Source: Candidatus Mediterraneibacter avicola | Lineage (GTDB): Bacteria > Bacillota > Clostridia > Lachnospirales > Lachnospiraceae | Length of the DNA stretch: 64,000 nucleotides | NCBI GenBank assembly: GCA_019115385.1 | Contig: DXDR01000050.1 | Coordinates: 1 to 64,000 of the forward strand | Reading direction: 5' to 3' | Part shown: piece after piece, positions 8,476 to 16,648 of the stretch | Layout: each line of letters starts with the position of its first letter | How positions within the stretch are numbered: position 1 is the stretch's first letter | Translations under genes and position numbers: made by a program | The notes under the pieces: model-generated | Told to the model about the DNA's origin: nothing | Database searches by the model: none | The model's input: only the letters and a program-made list of their open reading frames with translations

Positions 8476-9501
8476 CTAATACAGACTGCCCGAGTTAACG
8501 ACAGGCTGGGCGTCCCGGTTGCCGCACAGAACCACGAGAAGATTCGATACCATCGCAGCCTTTCTCTCTTCATCCAGTTCTACCACGCCGTTCTGGCTCA
8601 GACGGTCCAGCGCCATCTCCACCATGCCGACTGCACCGTCCACGATCATCTTGCGGGCATCGATCACCGCCGAAGCCTGCTGCCGCTGCAGCATAACAGC
8701 CGCGATCTCCGGCGCATAAGCCAGATAGGTAATGCGGGCCTCCACGATCTCAAGTCCTGCCTCATCCACCCGTTTCTGGATCTCGTCCCGGATCCGGGCG
8801 GCCACGACCTCACTGGAACCTCTCAGACTTCCTTCGTCGGCAATGCCGTCGCCTGTAGTGTCTACATTGGGCGCAACATCATACGGGTAAATACGCACGA
8901 TATTGCGCAGGGCCGTATCACACTGAAGCGAAAGATATTCTTTGTAATTATCCACATTAAACACTGCTTTTGCCGTATCAACCACACGCCACATCACGGC
9001 GATGCCGATCTCCACAGGATTGCCCAGGCAGTCGTTGATCTTCTGACGGTTATTGTTCAATGTCATGATCTTCAGCGACAGCTTTTTCTTTCCCGGAATG
9101 CTCACTTCCGTCTTTCCGGCGCTGAATGCCAGGGACAGGGCCGATTTCGCACTTCCGTTGTCCACGTCGCCGCTCTGGTGAAGATGAGTGTCTGCCGCCG
9201 GGTTCACTGCAGTACAGAACGGGTTTACAAAGTAATAGCCGTCCCCTTTCAGGGTTCCCACATACCTTCCGAAAAGCGTCAGTACAAGAGCCTCCTGAGG
9301 TTCAAGTATCTTCAGCCCGCAGAAGGGGATCCATCCGACGCACAGCCATACAATACTGATCACAAGGAGCGCTGCGTTTCCGTTGTCTCCCAGTATGATC
9401 CCTCCGAACACGCACCCTGCTATGGCCGCCAGATACAGGATCAGCGTCACCAGCAGCGCTGCCATCCCGTGTTTTTTGTTGAGCAGTATTTTTTCATCCA
9501 T
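8476..9501 (-). CDS. SPFH/Band 7 domain membrane protein
   Basis: two N-terminal TM segments followed by [28 protein letters not shown]...[48 protein letters not shown]. Confidence 0.9.
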   Translation of the reverse strand: MDEKILLNKKHGMAALLVTLILYLAAIAGCVFGGIILGDNGNAALLVISIVWLCVGWIPFCGLKILEPQEALVLTLFGRYVGTLKGDGYYFVNPFCTAVNPAADTHLHQSGDVDNGSAKSALSLAFSAGKTEVSIPGKKKLSLKIMTLNNNRQKINDCLGNPVEIGIAVMWRVVDTAKAVFNVDNYKEYLSLQCDTALRNIVRIYPYDVAPNVDTTGDGIADEGSLRGSSEVVAARIRDEIQKRVDEAGLEIVEARITYLAYAPEIAAVMLQRQQASAVIDARKMIVDGAVGMVEMALDRLSQNGVVELDEERKAAMVSNLLVVLCGNRDAQPVVNSGSLY

Positions 9502-9614
9502 CACGTATGACCTCCTTAGAACCATATGATTTAATTTGATATCGTCATGATATCATTTTGTATCATAATTGTAAAGAGGAAACAAGGATTTTCCGTCAGA
9601 AAAGGATAACAGGG

Positions 9615-9803
9615 CTATTTCTGGTCAAGCTTCTCCATTTTCACCTTATACTCCATCAGCCTCAGAAGATACTCCGGCACCCTGCGGTTTCCCAGCTCCC
9701 AGTCCTGGAAGGTGCGGTATGGGATCCCGAAATACTCGGAAAATTTCTTCTTGTTCATCCCTGTACTTTCCCTTAATTTGATCAGTTCATCTCTTAATGC
9801 CAT
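9615..9803 (-). CDS. small HTH (XRE-like) protein
   Basis: 62 aa; RESTGMNKKKFSEYFGIPYRTFQDWELGNRRVPEYLLRLM. Confidence 0.7.
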   Translation of the reverse strand: MALRDELIKLRESTGMNKKKFSEYFGIPYRTFQDWELGNRRVPEYLLRLMEYKVKMEKLDQK

Positions 9804-9886
9804 TTTCTTCTCCTTTCACATCTGTATATACGCTCTGTGTCTATGATTTTATCATACTTTCTCTGAAAGGACAACCTGTTTCTAAT

Positions 9887-9931
9887 AAAGGAAGACTCCT
9901 TACGCTGCAGAAGTGTAAGGAGTCTTCCTTT
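9887..9931 (-). terminator. terminator downstream of the GGGtGRT gene
   Basis: aaaggaagactccttacgctgcagaagtgtaaggagtcttccttt, long near-perfect hairpin. Confidence 0.75.
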
Positions 9932-9959
9932 ATTTTCTTAAATGTATATGCAGGATTTC

Positions 9960-10970
9960 TTAGAATTTGCCGGCCTTTGCTGCTTCTTCGATGGAAACTG
10001 CAACTGCAACAGTCATACCAACCATCGGGTTGTTTCCTGCACCGATCAGACCCATCATCTCAACGTGAGCCGGTACAGAAGAAGAACCTGCGAACTGTGC
10101 ATCAGAGTGCATACGTCCGAGTGTATCTGTCATACCATAGGAAGCCGGGCCTGCTGCCATGTTATCCGGGTGAAGGGTACGTCCTGTACCGCCGCCGGAT
10201 GCAACTGAGAAGTATTTCTTTCCAGCCTCTACGCACTCTTTCTTGTATGTACCTGCTACCGGATGCTGGAAACGTGTGGGGTTTGTAGAGTTTCCTGTGA
10301 TGGAAACGTCAACGCCCTCTTTCCACATGATCGCAACGCCCTCGCGAACATCATTTGCACCATAGCAGTTGACTTTGGAACGAAGTCCGTCAGAGTAAGC
10401 GGTACGGGACACTTCTTTGAGTTCCCCTGTATAGTAGTCGTAATCTGTCTGCACATATGTAAATCCATTGATTCTGGAAATGATCTTTGCAGCATCCTTT
10501 CCAAGTCCGTTCAGGATAACGCGAAGCGGTTTTTTACGAACTTTGTTCGCTTTCTCAGCGATACCGATGGCTCCCTCTGCCGCTGCGAACGACTCATGTC
10601 CCGCCAGGAATGCGAAACAGTCTGTATCCTCCTCCAGAAGCATTTTTCCAAGATTTCCGTGTCCAAGGCCTACTTTACGCTGGTCTGCTACAGAGCCCGG
10701 GATACAGAAAGCCTGAAGACCTTCGCCGATCGCTGCAGCCGCGTCTGCCGCTCTTGTGCATCCTTTCTTGATCGCGATCGCTGCGCCTGTGATATAAGCC
10801 CAGCATGCATTTTCAAAACAGATCGGCTGAATGCCTTTGATCTGGTTGTAAACATCCAGTCCGGCATCCTTTGTGATCTTTTCAGCCTCTTCCAGAGAAG
10901 CGATGCCGTAGCTGTTTAAAACTTCATTGATTTTATCAATTCTTCTTTCATATGATTCAAATAAAGCCAT
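9960..10970 (-). CDS. GGGtGRT family protein (function unknown)
   Basis: 336 aa; contains SVASGGGTGRTLHPDNM signature; downstream of NifU-like scaffold gene. Confidence 0.85.
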   Translation of the reverse strand: MALFESYERRIDKINEVLNSYGIASLEEAEKITKDAGLDVYNQIKGIQPICFENACWAYITGAAIAIKKGCTRAADAAAAIGEGLQAFCIPGSVADQRKVGLGHGNLGKMLLEEDTDCFAFLAGHESFAAAEGAIGIAEKANKVRKKPLRVILNGLGKDAAKIISRINGFTYVQTDYDYYTGELKEVSRTAYSDGLRSKVNCYGANDVREGVAIMWKEGVDVSITGNSTNPTRFQHPVAGTYKKECVEAGKKYFSVASGGGTGRTLHPDNMAAGPASYGMTDTLGRMHSDAQFAGSSSVPAHVEMMGLIGAGNNPMVGMTVAVAVSIEEAAKAGKF

Positions 10971-11072
10971 TTATATATCCTCCTGATTTATTTCCCTCTG
11001 TTGAGATTTTCCTGACGCATGGCGGTGGCCCGCCTGCCGCGCCAGCCTGCGTACTGCGTACGCTTACCGCGG

Positions 11073-11765
11073 CTATTCTTTACGTGGATCGATGATCTTC
11101 ACTGCGTCGTCAACGCGGCCATACTGTCCTTTTGCCTTCTCCCATGCATCGTTCGGCGTATCGCCTGCTTTGATGAAGTCTGTGAATTTTCCGAGGCTTA
11201 CGAACTGATATCCGATGATCTCGTTATTTTCATCCAGAGCGATACCCGTTACATAACCCTCTGCCATCTCAAGGTAACGAGGACCTTTGGCTAATGTTCC
11301 GTACATAGTACCAACCTGAGAGCGGAGGCCTTTACCAAGGTCTTCCAGGCCTGCTCCGATCGGAAGTCCGTCTTCGGAAAATGCACTCTGAGTTCTTCCG
11401 TATACGATCTGAAGGAACAGTTCTCTCATTGCTGTATTGATTGCATCACAGACAAGGTCTGTGTTTAATGCCTCTAAGATTGTCTTGCCCGGAAGGATCT
11501 CAGATGCCATAGCTGCGGAATGTGTCATTCCTGAACATCCGATCGTCTCTACCAGTGCTTCCTGAATGATACCATCTTTTACATTCAGAGTCAGTTTGCA
11601 GGTTCCCTGCTGAGGCGCACACCAGCCTACACCGTGTGTAAGGCCGGAAATATCTTTGATTTCTTTTGCCTTTACCCATTTTGCCTCTTCCGGGATTGGA
11701 GCTGGTCCGTGATTTGCGCCCTGCGCTACCGGACACATCATTTCTACTTCATGTGAATAAATCAT
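11073..11765 (-). CDS. NifU/IscU-like iron-sulfur cluster assembly scaffold family protein
   Basis: 230 aa; HGVGWCAPQQGTCKLTLNVKDGIIQEALVETIGCSGMTHSAAMASEILPGKTILEAL resembles NifU N-terminal fold with Cys motifs. Confidence 0.8.
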   Translation of the reverse strand: MIYSHEVEMMCPVAQGANHGPAPIPEEAKWVKAKEIKDISGLTHGVGWCAPQQGTCKLTLNVKDGIIQEALVETIGCSGMTHSAAMASEILPGKTILEALNTDLVCDAINTAMRELFLQIVYGRTQSAFSEDGLPIGAGLEDLGKGLRSQVGTMYGTLAKGPRYLEMAEGYVTGIALDENNEIIGYQFVSLGKFTDFIKAGDTPNDAWEKAKGQYGRVDDAVKIIDPRKE

Positions 11766-11798
11766 GTTAAAACTCCTTTCAAATATATGATTTTCTTC

Positions 11799-11860
11799 GC
11801 ATATGGCACCGGCATACCCGTCACCTGCCGCGGGTCATTCCGCCTGCCCCATATATGGTT
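11799..11860 (-). other. structured leader upstream of the scaffold/GGGtGRT pair (candidate)
   Basis: inverted pairing between ccatatatggggcaggc and gtatgccggtgccatatg on the minus strand, with GC-rich interior in an AT-rich leader. Confidence 0.3.
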
Positions 11861-11912
11861 TATTTTCTCATAATTTACACAATTCGTCAATCTTCCTTTG
11901 ACAGATTTTTCA

Positions 11913-12548
11913 CTATTCCCCGGCTTTTAAAAGTTCATCTCTGAGCATGCACAGCGCCGTCTCCACTGTACGCTTCCTGTTTTCCATGCGGTCTCCGTGA
12001 AACCGGCACTCCCTCACCGTAGTCCTCCCTCTCAGATAGCACCCGATATAGACAAGTCCGGCCGGCTTCTCCAAAGTTCCTCCTCCGGGACCGGCTATCC
12101 CCGTGGCGCTCAGCGCCGCATCCGCTTTGGCCTTTTTTGCCGCTCCCCGGGCCATCTCACGGGCTGTCGCCTCACTGACGGCTCCATGGGCCTCCAGTGT
12201 CTCGCGCCTGACTCCAACGAGTCTCTCCTTGGCCTCGTTGGAATAGGTGATATAGCCTTCGTTGAGTACCTGAGACGCCCCGGCCGCATTGACCAGCGTT
12301 CCCGCTATGAGTCCTCCGGTACAGGATTCGGCCGTGGTAACGGTAAAACCTCTTTCTGACAGAAGATGGATCACCTCTTCTTCCAGACTGATCCCCTGTC
12401 TGCCGGTATCATTCCCATAATGCTCTGCCACGTTCATTCCTCCTTCTGTTCCCTGTCTGCCGTCTTTGCAGGACATTTCCATAGGATCTGTAAAGGCGGC
12501 AGTCCCGTTTTTCCGAAACATGCCGCCGTGATTCTCCTTATCCTCCAC
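11913..12548 (-). CDS. CinA C-terminal domain protein / nicotinamide-nucleotide amidohydrolase (PncC-like), start uncertain
   Basis: GFTVTTAESCTGGLIAGTLVNAAGASQVLNEGYITYSNEAKERLVGV...ALSATGIAGPGGGTLEKPAGLVYIG. Confidence 0.88.
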   Translation of the reverse strand: MEDKENHGGMFRKNGTAAFTDPMEMSCKDGRQGTEGGMNVAEHYGNDTGRQGISLEEEVIHLLSERGFTVTTAESCTGGLIAGTLVNAAGASQVLNEGYITYSNEAKERLVGVRRETLEAHGAVSEATAREMARGAAKKAKADAALSATGIAGPGGGTLEKPAGLVYIGCYLRGRTTVRECRFHGDRMENRKRTVETALCMLRDELLKAGE

Positions 12549-12579
12549 TGATCTAAAACAGAGATCGCCTGCCCGGCAT

Positions 12580-13122
12580 CTACATCCCGCCGTGCGTCAG
12601 AACTTCTCTGTTCTTCCAGATATAATCAAACAGCGAGATCAGCGTGAGAGCTACTGCGATCCAGATCAGGACCTCGCCTACAATATCAAAAACGCCTCCA
12701 AAATCTGCGATCAGGACAATGATCATGGCCATCTGGAAAACCGTTTTGAATTTCCCCCAGTAGCTGGCAGCGATAACGATTCCGCTGTCCGAGGCCACCA
12801 GACGGAAACCGCTGATGATAAACTCTCTTGCAATGATCACGATCACGATCGCCGCATCCAGCCTTCCGTCCGGTATCAGGCAGATCATGGCTGAACAGAC
12901 CAGCAGCTTGTCCGCAAGGGGATCCATAAATTTCCCAAAATTTGTTACCAGGTTATATTTTCTGGCGATCTTTCCGTCCAGCATATCCGTCAGGCTGGCC
13001 ACTACGAAAAGCGCCAGGGCAATCCATTTATTTGCCGCTCCGCCCACATCTGTGAGCATAAAAAATACGAAAAACGGCACCATAATCACGCGCAGTACTG
13101 TCAGTTTATTCGGCAGGTTCAT
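12580..13122 (-). CDS. pgsA: CDP-diacylglycerol--glycerol-3-phosphate 3-phosphatidyltransferase
   Basis: MNLPNKLTVLRVIMVPFFVFFML...SLTDMLDGKIARKYNLVTNFGKFMDPLADKLL. Confidence 0.95.
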   Translation of the reverse strand: MNLPNKLTVLRVIMVPFFVFFMLTDVGGAANKWIALALFVVASLTDMLDGKIARKYNLVTNFGKFMDPLADKLLVCSAMICLIPDGRLDAAIVIVIIAREFIISGFRLVASDSGIVIAASYWGKFKTVFQMAMIIVLIADFGGVFDIVGEVLIWIAVALTLISLFDYIWKNREVLTHGGM

Positions 13123-14444
13123 TCTACAAGTCCTCCTATCAGATCATAATCCAGCGCTCCGGTCACTTTCACTCTCACAAAATCGCCGGAGACCAACTCC
13201 TCATCCGTGTTAATAAAGATCAGTCCGTCCACATTCGGCGCATCCCGGTAAGTACGGCCTACATAAGCATTTTCATCGGCCACTTTCCCTTCTATCATGA
13301 CAAGCATTTCTCTGCCTGTCATTTCTTCCGCCTTGTCAAAGGCTACCTCCTGCTGAAGTTCCATCAGTTCCGCCTGCCGTTCTTCCTTGACCTCCTGATC
13401 GATCTGGCCGTCCATCTCCGCCGCCGGTGTCCCTTCTTCCGGGGAATAGGTAAAGACTCCAAGCCGGTCAAACTCCATTTCATCCACAAAGTCCAGCAGT
13501 TCTTCGTGCTGCTCCTGTGTTTCCCCTGGGAACCCGGTGATGAGGGTTGTCCGAAGACAGATATCCGGGATCTGTTCCCGCAGCTTCGTGACAATATGGA
13601 TCAGTTCCTTCTTTATCGTCCTGCGTCCCATCCTTTTCAGCACTGCGTCGCTGGCATGCTGGATCGGCAGGTCAAGATAATGGCAGACTTTCTTCTCTTC
13701 TTTCATCACCTGGATCAGTTCATCCGTGATTTCCTCGGGATAGCAGTATAAAATGCGGATCCACTGGATCCCCCTGATTTTGCACAGTTCTTTTACCAGC
13801 CTGTGGAGAGACTTTTCTCCGTATAGATCTTTTCCGTACAGCGTCGTCTCCTGCGCCACCAGGATCAGTTCTTTCACGCCCTGGTCCGCCAGTTCCTGCG
13901 CTTCTTTCAGAAGCCGCTCCATCGGAACACTCCGGTAGGCGCCCCGCAGTTTCGGTATGATGCAGTAAGTACAGTGCTTATCGCATCCCTCTGCGATCTT
14001 CAGATATGCAAAATGTCCGCCGGTCGACACCACCCTCCCGGTATCGGGAAGAGGCAGTCCGTTCAGATCGGAAAGGATCACTTCCTTTTTCCCTTCCAGA
14101 GCCTGATCCACCGCCCGGATGATCTGGTCGATGGCAGTGGTGCCCAGGACCTCGTCCACCTCCGGAATCTCGTCGAATATCTCCTGGCGGTAACGCTGGG
14201 CAAGGCAGCCGGCTACGATCAGAGCCTTCGCCTGTCCTGTTTTTTTATATTCGGCCATCTCCAGGATATTCTGAATGCTTTCCTCCATTGCGTCATGGAT
14301 AAAGCAGCATGTATTGATCACTATAATGTCGGCCTCGTTCTCATCATCTGTGATCTCATATCCCCTGGATGTGAGCATTCCCAACATCACTTCACTGTCC
14401 ACAAGGTTTTTATCACATCCCAGAGAAAGAAATAGTATTTTCAT
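13119..14444 (-). CDS. rimO: 30S ribosomal protein S12 methylthiotransferase
   Basis: MKILFLSLGCDKNLVDSEVMLG; radical SAM KIAEGCDKHCTYCIIPKLRGAYRS; C-terminal TRAM. Confidence 0.95.
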   Translation of the reverse strand: MKILFLSLGCDKNLVDSEVMLGMLTSRGYEITDDENEADIIVINTCCFIHDAMEESIQNILEMAEYKKTGQAKALIVAGCLAQRYRQEIFDEIPEVDEVLGTTAIDQIIRAVDQALEGKKEVILSDLNGLPLPDTGRVVSTGGHFAYLKIAEGCDKHCTYCIIPKLRGAYRSVPMERLLKEAQELADQGVKELILVAQETTLYGKDLYGEKSLHRLVKELCKIRGIQWIRILYCYPEEITDELIQVMKEEKKVCHYLDLPIQHASDAVLKRMGRRTIKKELIHIVTKLREQIPDICLRTTLITGFPGETQEQHEELLDFVDEMEFDRLGVFTYSPEEGTPAAEMDGQIDQEVKEERQAELMELQQEVAFDKAEEMTGREMLVMIEGKVADENAYVGRTYRDAPNVDGLIFINTDEELVSGDFVRVKVTGALDYDLIGGLVE

Positions 14445-14507
14445 GTCCGCAAACTCCCTGTATCACAAAAAGGCAGATACCGCATGTGCATCTGCCCTCT
14501 CTAACTC

Positions 14508-14753
14508 CTACTCTTCTTCTGCATTCTCGGCAAGGATCTTTAATTTGCCCTGGTTCATCTCATCAATCGCAACCGAAAGAGGCTTTTCTCCTTCTTTTGT
14601 GTCCACGAGAGGAAGGTCGCCCGAGATCAGCTGTCTGGCTCTTCTCGATGTGGCCATGACAATAGAATAACGGCTGTTGACAACCTTTGTCTCCCCCTCC
14701 TCGACGTCTTTGTTTACTACTTTCATCAGGTCTGTGTATGATGGATGCAGCAT
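14508..14753 (-). CDS. rpoZ: DNA-directed RNA polymerase subunit omega
   Basis: MLHPSYTDLM...NSRYSIVMATSRRARQLISG; adjacent to gmk. Confidence 0.92.
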   Translation of the reverse strand: MLHPSYTDLMKVVNKDVEEGETKVVNSRYSIVMATSRRARQLISGDLPLVDTKEGEKPLSVAIDEMNQGKLKILAENAEEE

Positions 14754-14755
14754 AT

Positions 14756-15391
14756 TTAATCTTCTCCTTTCAAGCTTATCAGATCTTCCTTTATTTTTTC
14801 CATGAATTCTGCATTGCGGCTTATCTTTCTGTGCTCTGCCCGGATAATGCTGTGCATTTCTTCCACACAGGTATCCAGATCGTCATTGACGATCAGATAA
14901 TCGTAATTCTCCATCCCCTGTGCTTCCTCGCAGGCCCGGTCCATACGGGACCGGATCACGTCCATTGTCTCCGTGCCTCTTCCTACAAGCCGGGATTTCA
15001 GCTCTGACGCCGACGGCGGCGTGACAAAGAGCAGAAGGGTGTCCGGAAATGCCTTTTTCACCTTGAGCGCTCCCTGGATCTCAATCTCCAGGATCACGTC
15101 TTTCCCCTGCCCCAGTTTTTCTTCCACATATCCGCGGGGCGTGCCGTAATAATTTTCAACATATCTAGCATACTCTATCAGCCCATCTTTGGCAATCATT
15201 TTTTCAAATTCCTCTGTGGAAATGAAAAAATATTCCCTTCCGTCCACTTCCCCTTCCCGGGGTGATCTTGTGGTGGCGGAAATCGAAAGGGCATATGTAT
15301 CCGGATGTCTTCTGAGAAGTTCTTTCATCAGGGTTCCTTTTCCGGCGCCCGAAAATCCCGATACAACGATCAAAATTCCTCTGTTATCCAT
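14756..15391 (-). CDS. gmk: guanylate kinase
   Basis: GILIVVSGFSGAGKGTLMKELL...SISATTRSPREGEVDGREYFFIS. Confidence 0.97.
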   Translation of the reverse strand: MDNRGILIVVSGFSGAGKGTLMKELLRRHPDTYALSISATTRSPREGEVDGREYFFISTEEFEKMIAKDGLIEYARYVENYYGTPRGYVEEKLGQGKDVILEIEIQGALKVKKAFPDTLLLFVTPPSASELKSRLVGRGTETMDVIRSRMDRACEEAQGMENYDYLIVNDDLDTCVEEMHSIIRAEHRKISRNAEFMEKIKEDLISLKGED

Positions 15392-15472
15392 ATTTCTCTG
15401 CCATTCTCCTCTCTGCCTGTTTCACTGTTATCTGTGGGGCCGCCTGCCGGCCGCCCCGGAGCAGCTTTAAAA

Positions 15473-16351
15473 TCATTCGATATTCTGGATCTGCTCCCGG
15501 ATCTTTTCAATCTCTGTCTTCAGGCTTATGGCATGGTTGGAAACTTCCAGATCATTCGCCTTGGACAAGATCGTATTTGCCTCCCGGTTCATCTCCTGGG
15601 CAATAAAGTCCAGTTTCCGTCCGATTCCTTCTTTTTCTTCCAGCGTAGCCCGCATATGACGGATATGGCTTTTCAGCCTGACTACTTCTTCATCCGTGCA
15701 TATCTTATCCGCAAAGAGGATCACCTCGGCAGCGATCCTGCTCTCCTCAATCTGTGTGTCCGCCAGGAGTTCTTTTACTTTTTCTTCCAGTTTCTGCCGG
15801 TATTCTGCGACGATCTGCGGCGAGCGTTCCTCCACGCAGGCCACTTCCTTTTCCAGAAATTCCAGTTTGCTCAGGATATCCTTTTTGAGATTTTCCCCTT
15901 CTTTTGTCCGGGTCTCGACAAATTGAGCAAATGCGCCTTCCAGCGCTTCCTTCAGGCCGTTCCACAGCTCCTCCTCATTTTCGGGCTGCTCTTCCATTGT
16001 AAAAACCTCAGGATAGCGGGACAGAACGGATACCCGGATGTCATCCTCCAGGCCGAACTCCTCCGCCATCTGCCGGAGATACTTCAGATACTCCGCTGCG
16101 ATCACGCTATTGTACTTTACCGCCGCCTGAACCTGAGAAGTATCTTCATATGTAATAAAGATGTCTACCTTTCCTCTGTTTGCATAAGATTTCAGCAGCG
16201 TACGGATCGCGGTCTCGAAAAAATTCAGCTTTTTCGGCATCCGGATATTTACATCCAGATAGCGGTGATTCACGCTTTTCAGTTCCACCGTAAATTTTTT
16301 TGCATCTTTTTGTATCTCACATCTTCCAAAACCTGTCATGCTCTTTATCAT
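15473..16351 (-). CDS. YicC/YloC family endoribonuclease-like protein
   Basis: MIKSMTGFGRCEIQKDAKKFTVELKSVNHRYLDVNIRMPKKL...IGRKLDFIAQEMNREANTILSKAND. Confidence 0.95.
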   Translation of the reverse strand: MIKSMTGFGRCEIQKDAKKFTVELKSVNHRYLDVNIRMPKKLNFFETAIRTLLKSYANRGKVDIFITYEDTSQVQAAVKYNSVIAAEYLKYLRQMAEEFGLEDDIRVSVLSRYPEVFTMEEQPENEEELWNGLKEALEGAFAQFVETRTKEGENLKKDILSKLEFLEKEVACVEERSPQIVAEYRQKLEEKVKELLADTQIEESRIAAEVILFADKICTDEEVVRLKSHIRHMRATLEEKEGIGRKLDFIAQEMNREANTILSKANDLEVSNHAISLKTEIEKIREQIQNIE

Positions 16352-16427
16352 GGTTTTCCGTCCTTATCCTGATCAAATCATCATTTATTGTCCCCCTGTA
16401 CCCGAAAGCCGGAGAACTGTTCTATAC

Positions 16428-16457
16428 ATTATACCCCCTGCCGTCCAAAATGGTCAA
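16428..16457 (-). promoter_or_regulatory. sigma-A type promoter for the yicC-gmk-rpoZ-rimO transcription unit
   Basis: minus strand TTGACC - 18 nt - TATAAT. Confidence 0.65.
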
Positions 16458-16648
16458 CAGGTCTTTTTTGCGTATTCAAACTGTGTTATACTACAGTTGC
16501 TGTTCACAGCGACACGCGAAACATACCCTATTCTGCGAAACCGGAGCGCGCCGTTCCGGCAGACGCAGATGCGGACGGCGTGCGGACGCGGTCGTCAGGC
16601 CGCCGACTCAAGGATCACAGATAATAAAAATAAAAGGAATGATATATT

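Noticed and set aside
8461-9510. 349-aa plus-strand ORF opposite the SPFH gene
   Set aside because: Antisense shadow ORF; the minus-strand SPFH protein is well supported.
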